DNA from: Modicisalibacter sp033446685
GTDB taxonomy: Bacteria; Pseudomonadota; Gammaproteobacteria; Pseudomonadales; Halomonadaceae
Reading direction: 5' to 3'
Assembly: GCF_033446685.1 (NCBI RefSeq)
Contig: NZ_JAWQLY010000006.1
Location: forward strand, 1 to 64,000
Length of the DNA stretch: 64,000 nt
Position numbers and translations under genes: made by a program. Numbering within the stretch: position 1 is the first letter of the stretch; each line of letters begins with the position of its first letter. A model generated the notes under the pieces. It ran no database searches. It was not told the origin of the DNA and saw only the letters and a program-made list of their open reading frames with translations. This document shows positions 60,564 to 64,000 of this stretch, piece after piece.

Positions 60564-60881
60564 ATGAAGGTATACAGACCTGAATGGCAGTGCACGTTTA
60601 ACGTAAACGAAGGCGCGGAAGAATCGGCCAACCTAAAAGAGCGCGTCGCCTGGTTCATTCGCGCGCTTGCCGACAAGCTGGACGGTGGCGGTAGAACGCT
60701 CAAGATCGATTGCACCATCTCCCCGCAGGTGAGCCGACAGGATATCGACAGCTGCCTGGGCAAGGGCTTCGAAGTCGCCCAGGGGTTGCTCACCCAACTC
60801 GCACATCAGGCCGCCTGCGAAGACGTCATGCGTCATGCCAAGGCGGACCTGTTCGAGGAAGGTTGTCAGCGCCAGCGGTAG
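60564..60881 (+). CDS. hypothetical protein, 105 aa
   Basis: I do not recognise this family. The product is soluble and helical with mixed charge, begins MKVYRPEWQCTFNVNEGAEE, contains three cysteines (QCTF, DCTI, SCLG and a fourth in ACED and EEGC later, five in all) and shows no signal peptide. The Cys content is unusual for a short protein, so metal binding is possible. ACCGGAGG sits at good spacing before the ATG, and a terminator follows, so a dedicated gene is well supported. Confidence 0.72.
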   Translation: MKVYRPEWQCTFNVNEGAEESANLKERVAWFIRALADKLDGGGRTLKIDCTISPQVSRQDIDSCLGKGFEVAQGLLTQLAHQAACEDVMRHAKADLFEEGCQRQR

Positions 60882-60932
60882 ATCGCCGCGCCAGCGGCAT
60901 ATCGGTCTTGAGCGCACGTAGCGCAGGCATCG

Positions 60933-60967
60933 CACCCCACTCGGCCCTGGCCGGATGGGGTGTTTTT
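60933..60967 (+). terminator. Rho-independent terminator after the 105-aa gene
   Basis: CACCCCA and TGGGGTG pair around an inner CGGCC...GGCCG stem with a short loop, followed by TTTTTC. It lies 52 bp after the stop codon. Confidence 0.85.
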
Positions 60968-61063
60968 CTGACGGCCCGCCAGCGGGGCGCCACCACGATC
61001 GGCTACTGATCGCGCCTTCGCCGCGTTACCATCGCCGATTCATGTCCAGCCCAAGCGATTGCC

Positions 61064-62074
61064 ATGCCGATTATCAACAGCATCGTTCACCGTATCGACA
61101 AGTCCTCGAGCGATCAGCCCGCTACGCTCGCGGCTGCCGATGAAGCCCTGTCCGCGTCGCCGGCACTGGACGAGATGCTGGCGAGTCTGAAAGACAGCTA
61201 CCATGCCAAGACCAAGGCCTGGGGGTATTTCGCCGATGCCGCCACGGCGCACACGCTCGGTGCCGCGCTCGCCCGCCACCTGGAAGGCGACACGGCGGAC
61301 GAACAGACGTTCGTCGCCTTTACCCGACAGGCGGCGGAGAGCCTCAAGACGCTGGTCGACGATCACCTACCCGTGGGCGGCCATCTGCTGTTCGCCCATA
61401 CCCGCCAGGGCGACGCCGAACATTTGACCCTGGCCCTGCTGCACCATCGCGAGGGCTACGCTATCGACGCCTCGCTCGGCGTCGTCCCGGTGCGCCAGCT
61501 CAACCTCGGTCAGTTGACCCTGGCGGCGCGGGTCGATCTCACCCAGATGCAGGCCGGCACCTCGCGCCAGTACGTGTCGTACAACAAGGATCGCGGCGGC
61601 AAGAAGCTCGCCGAGGGTTTTCGCGACTGGCTGGGCTGCGAAGAGGGCGTGGACGCCAGCAGCGAGACGCGCACCCTGCTCAAGGCCTTCAGCGATTACG
61701 TCGAGAGCGAGGACCTGCCCGAGGCGCAGAGCCGCGAGAAGACCGACGCGCTGATCGACTACGCCAACGGCCAGGCCCGCAGCGGCGAGCCGATCACCCT
61801 AGACCAGCTCTCGGAGCTGGTCGACGAGCAGCAGCCCAAGGCCTTCTACGACTACATCCGCAATCAGGACTACGGTCTGTCGCCGGAGATCCCGCCGGAC
61901 AAGCGCACCCTGCAGCAGTTCCGGCGCTTCACCGGCCGCGCCAGCGGCGTCTCGATCAGCTTCGACTCCCACCTGCTGGGCGACAGCATCGAATACGACG
62001 CCCAGCAGGACCGGCTGATCATCAAGAAGGTGCCCGGCCAGTTGCGGGACCAGATCAAGCAGCGCCGCGAATGA
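61064..62074 (+). CDS. ndpA: nucleoid-associated protein NdpA/YejK
   Basis: The 336-residue protein matches YejK (335 aa in E. coli): MPIINSIVHRIDK start, HLLFAHTRQGDAEHLTLALL, RVDLTQMQAGTSRQYVSYNKDRGGKKLAEGF, FRDWLGCEEGVD and the C-terminal ASGVSISFDSHLLGD. NdpA is a chromosome-bound protein that can interact with topoisomerase IV. It is transcribed alone. Confidence 0.94.
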   Translation: MPIINSIVHRIDKSSSDQPATLAAADEALSASPALDEMLASLKDSYHAKTKAWGYFADAATAHTLGAALARHLEGDTADEQTFVAFTRQAAESLKTLVDDHLPVGGHLLFAHTRQGDAEHLTLALLHHREGYAIDASLGVVPVRQLNLGQLTLAARVDLTQMQAGTSRQYVSYNKDRGGKKLAEGFRDWLGCEEGVDASSETRTLLKAFSDYVESEDLPEAQSREKTDALIDYANGQARSGEPITLDQLSELVDEQQPKAFYDYIRNQDYGLSPEIPPDKRTLQQFRRFTGRASGVSISFDSHLLGDSIEYDAQQDRLIIKKVPGQLRDQIKQRRE

Positions 62075-62329
62075 ATTCCACCCTCGCCGTCATGCAGCCC
62101 AAAAGCCTGGCTTCGGGTCGTCGGTTTCCTTGGATCATCGTCCACGGCCACATGGCGCCTTTGCATTGGCGGTGCGAATTCAAGATCCTGCTCATGGAGT
62201 CGTTAATACTATTGACTGAGCAAGCGCCAACGCCCGTGCCCTTGCTCGGTTGCACCTCGGCCCAAACGGGCGATAGACAGACCGGACCGGCTTTCGCAAA
62301 GTCGGCGCGAAGGCGGAGAAGAACAAGAG

Positions 62330-62635
62330 ATGGATAGCGCCATTCTGGATAGAGCCACTCTGGATAGAGCCCCTATGTCGATTGAACTGCCCAACGACAC
62401 CGCCATGTCGCCCTCGGCGCTCGGCGACGCCGCGAACGGCGCTTCCGCCGCCGAAACGGCCCTCGCCGGCCGGCTGGCACGCGCCAAGGCCAATCTCGAC
62501 CGGCTGGAGCGCGACGTCGCCTCGAAGGATCACAGCGCACTGGCGGCGGCGCGGGTCGAATTCGCCCTGGCCTCGCGAGCGCTGGCCGACGAACTCGTCG
62601 CCCGCGGGCTACACGCAACGCCCCACGGCGCCTGA
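62330..62635 (+). CDS. hypothetical small protein with repetitive N-terminus
   Basis: I do not recognise this 101-residue frame. The first 15 codons come from a 15-bp tandem repeat and read DSAI-LDRAT-LDRAP. A Met at residue 16 (MSIELPNDT) may be the true start, giving 86 residues. The body is Ala-rich and helical (ETALAGRLARAKANLDRLERD), with coiled-coil-like spacing. GGCGGAGAAG precedes the first ATG at a long distance. The coding case is moderate. Confidence 0.55.
   Translation: MDSAILDRATLDRAPMSIELPNDTAMSPSALGDAANGASAAETALAGRLARAKANLDRLERDVASKDHSALAAARVEFALASRALADELVARGLHATPHGA
62331..62375 (+). repeat. three 15-bp tandem units at the start of a hypothetical gene
   Basis: Units TGGATAGCGCCATTC, TGGATAGAGCCACTC and TGGATAGAGCCCCTA lie end to end (62331-62345, 62346-62360, 62361-62375). 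A 15-bp period keeps frame, so copy change would add or remove five residues. Confidence 0.85.
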
Positions 62636-62692
62636 AGCGAGACACCGCTCGGCGTGACGCCGGCAATCCCCGAATGCGCCTAGCCTCCCCGG

Positions 62693-63472
62693 CTAGTCTC
62701 CCAGATAGCGCGCCTCGACGATGCCCGTCAGTTCGTCGGCGGGGATGCGAAGCTCCGGTTGCCCCGCGGCATAGGGCGCGATCTCGTAGACGTTGTAGTG
62801 GATGACCCAGGCTTCCTCGAGCGGGGCGACGTTCAGCGTGTCGCTCAACGGCCAGTCGTCGGCGAAGGATTCGTCGGCGCCCGTTTGCTGCAGCCAGCGC
62901 CGGTGGGCCCGACTCAGTGCCTCGCGAAACGCCGCCTCGCGGCCGTCCATGAGCATGTCCTCGGCGTTCACGACGCGCCCCAGGCGTTCGTCGATGACCA
63001 TGAACGAGGTCAACGGCAGGCCGTGGGCCTGGCCGGTCTGATAGACATAACTATCGAGTTCGACGATCAGCAGGTCGTCGTGCCGCGCGTAGACGCTCGC
63101 CTCGAGCCGCGCCTGGCTGGCGGCGTTCAGTTCGGGCACCAGCCGGCGGCTGGCCTCGGCCTGAGCCATGAAGGCCTGGGCAAAACCCTCCCAGGATTCG
63201 GCCGGACGCTGCTCGCCATTGTCGATGCCCAACGCCATGGTGAGCAGATGGCGACGCAGCCGGTCGCTCAACGCCGGCGATGCGGGAAAGCGTAACGCGC
63301 TGATCGTCACCGTGGCGCAGCGCGCCGGCAGACAGTCCGACTCGGTGAAGCTCGCCTCGACCGGCTCGTAAGCGATGCCCCTGTCGCCATTACCTGCGGT
63401 ACCCGGGGCCTGGCATCCGTACAGGGCCAGTCCCACGCCCAGCAGGACCGCGTGTCGCAAGCTCGTGGTCAT
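62693..63472 (-). CDS. RsiV-like (DUF3298) lipoprotein
   Basis: The 259 residues begin with a lipoprotein signal (LLGVGLALYGC). The C-terminal domain is of the DUF3298/RsiV type (YQTGQAHGLPLTSFMVIDERLGRVVNAEDML, VIHYNVYEIAPYAAGQPELRIPADEL). RsiV itself is an anti-sigma factor and lysozyme receptor with a cytoplasmic sigma-binding N-terminus, which this protein lacks. Here it is probably an envelope protein of unknown role. Two cysteines in SDCLPARCATV may form a disulfide. Confidence 0.83.
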   Translation of the reverse strand: MTTSLRHAVLLGVGLALYGCQAPGTAGNGDRGIAYEPVEASFTESDCLPARCATVTISALRFPASPALSDRLRRHLLTMALGIDNGEQRPAESWEGFAQAFMAQAEASRRLVPELNAASQARLEASVYARHDDLLIVELDSYVYQTGQAHGLPLTSFMVIDERLGRVVNAEDMLMDGREAAFREALSRAHRRWLQQTGADESFADDWPLSDTLNVAPLEEAWVIHYNVYEIAPYAAGQPELRIPADELTGIVEARYLGD

Positions 63473-63760
63473 GAAGCACTCTCCCTTCTTTCACCGATTT
63501 TTCTGCCCTGGCCCGCCCTCACGCGCCGTTCTTTCACCGTCACGGGCCGGCCTACGCATCCTCGTAAAGGCATGGCGTGATAACCGATTCAAGGGCAGCG
63601 CAGCCATGATGGCACGATCGTCTCATTCAGGCCGCCAATGTCGCCGATCTAGCAATAAGTTGCCGGCACCGGCAAAGCTGGTTACTATCCCAACGCCAAC
63701 CGGCCCCTCATCGCATCGATGGACGCAAGACTCGCTAGCCGAGCACAATGAGGCAAAACC

Positions 63761-64000
63761 ATGGGAAGCCAATCCCGCCCGTTTCTCCGCTGCTGCCTGG
63801 CAGCCCTGATCCTGACCGGCTCGGTCGGAATCGCCCAGGCCAGCGACGCCGCCGGCAAGACCCAACGAGGCATCGCCTCCTACTACAGCGACAGCCTGCA
63901 GGGCGCCAGTACCGCCAGCGGCGATACGTTCGACCAGCAGGCGCTGACGGCGGCGCACCCGGACCTGCCCTTCGGCACCAAGGTCCTGGTTTCGCGAGCC
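63761..64000 (+). CDS. rlpA: RlpA-like septal/lytic protein, 3' end beyond window
   Basis: The frame runs from the ATG at 63761 (GAGG nine bases upstream) to the window edge, 80 codons with no stop. It encodes a signal peptide (LAALILTGSVGIAQA) followed by the start of a double-psi beta-barrel: GIASYYSDSLQGASTASGD, FDQQALTAAHPDLPFGTKVLV. This is the RlpA/expansin-like fold; RlpA cleaves glycan strands that lack stem peptides. No lipobox is visible, and a C-terminal SPOR domain, if any, lies outside the window. It may be one of the short, non-lipidated RlpA-like proteins. Confidence 0.82.
   Translation, partial: MGSQSRPFLRCCLAALILTGSVGIAQASDAAGKTQRGIASYYSDSLQGASTASGDTFDQQALTAAHPDLPFGTKVLVSRA

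Noticed and set aside
1..64000. Prophage, integron or insertion sequence
   Set aside because: No integrase, transposase, capsid, terminal inverted repeats or target duplications were found; tRNA genes at the edge show no attached integrase in the window.

Overview
The window is high-GC DNA, roughly 65% by eye, with tightly packed genes. Its content (RluB-ScpB-ScpA, RadD, an E. coli-type cellulose locus, RhlE, DbpA, YejK/NdpA, a YeeN-type YebC protein, tripartite tricarboxylate transport, and stress proteins of the DUF892 and DUF3008 families) points to a gammaproteobacterial chromosome, most likely Halomonas or a close halophilic relative. That placement is inferred from gene families; no rRNA or other marker in the window settles it. 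I see no phage, insertion sequence, CRISPR array or plasmid backbone.

Layout. 1-327: three near-identical tRNA-Lys(UUU) genes on the minus strand behind a strong sigma70-type promoter. 353-3083: rluB-scpB-scpA (minus), with 4-bp overlaps. 3260-6092: a secreted SYLF-domain protein and the helicase RadD, whose first zinc ribbon carries an odd in-frame insertion. 6158-20167: a complete cellulose locus with two divergent arms, bcsEFG (minus) and bcsRQABZC (plus), sharing an AT-rich control region. The 57-residue bcsF is included. Together they would make, secrete, trim and phosphoethanolamine-modify cellulose under cyclic-di-GMP control through the BcsA PilZ domain and the BcsE GIL domain. 20332-31515: a small monooxygenase, purL, mltF, a large unknown lipoprotein, tadA, tesB and a secreted M20 dipeptidase. 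31659-33859: an alcohol/aldehyde reductase divergent from its probable AraC-type regulator. 33863-38557: TauE/SafE permease, diguanylate cyclase, acetyltransferase, rhlE and a VOC protein.

38622-46385 is the most distinctive metabolic block. A FadR/GntR-type regulator diverges from an apparent operon of a cytoplasmic GGT-fold hydrolase lacking the usual glutamate-binding residues, two half-size CHR transporters, a complete TctC-TctB-TctA tripartite transporter and an extra amino-acid-type binding protein. It looks like uptake and hydrolysis of an unidentified organic acid or amide.

46427-57796: mostly single genes, including a beta-hydroxyacid dehydrogenase, an AI-2E family permease, a phasin-like protein, a DUF1989 protein, a RIO1-like kinase, dbpA, yeeN, a divergent DUF892/DUF3008 stress pair and an aldo/keto reductase. 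57797-58412 is a 616-bp gap without a convincing gene. It holds a run of stable hairpins ending in a strong orphan terminator, a candidate small RNA. 58413-64000: a PmtA-like methyltransferase, a secreted sugar-dehydrogenase-like propeller, two unknown small proteins, ndpA, an RsiV-like lipoprotein and the first 80 codons of an RlpA-like protein cut by the window edge.
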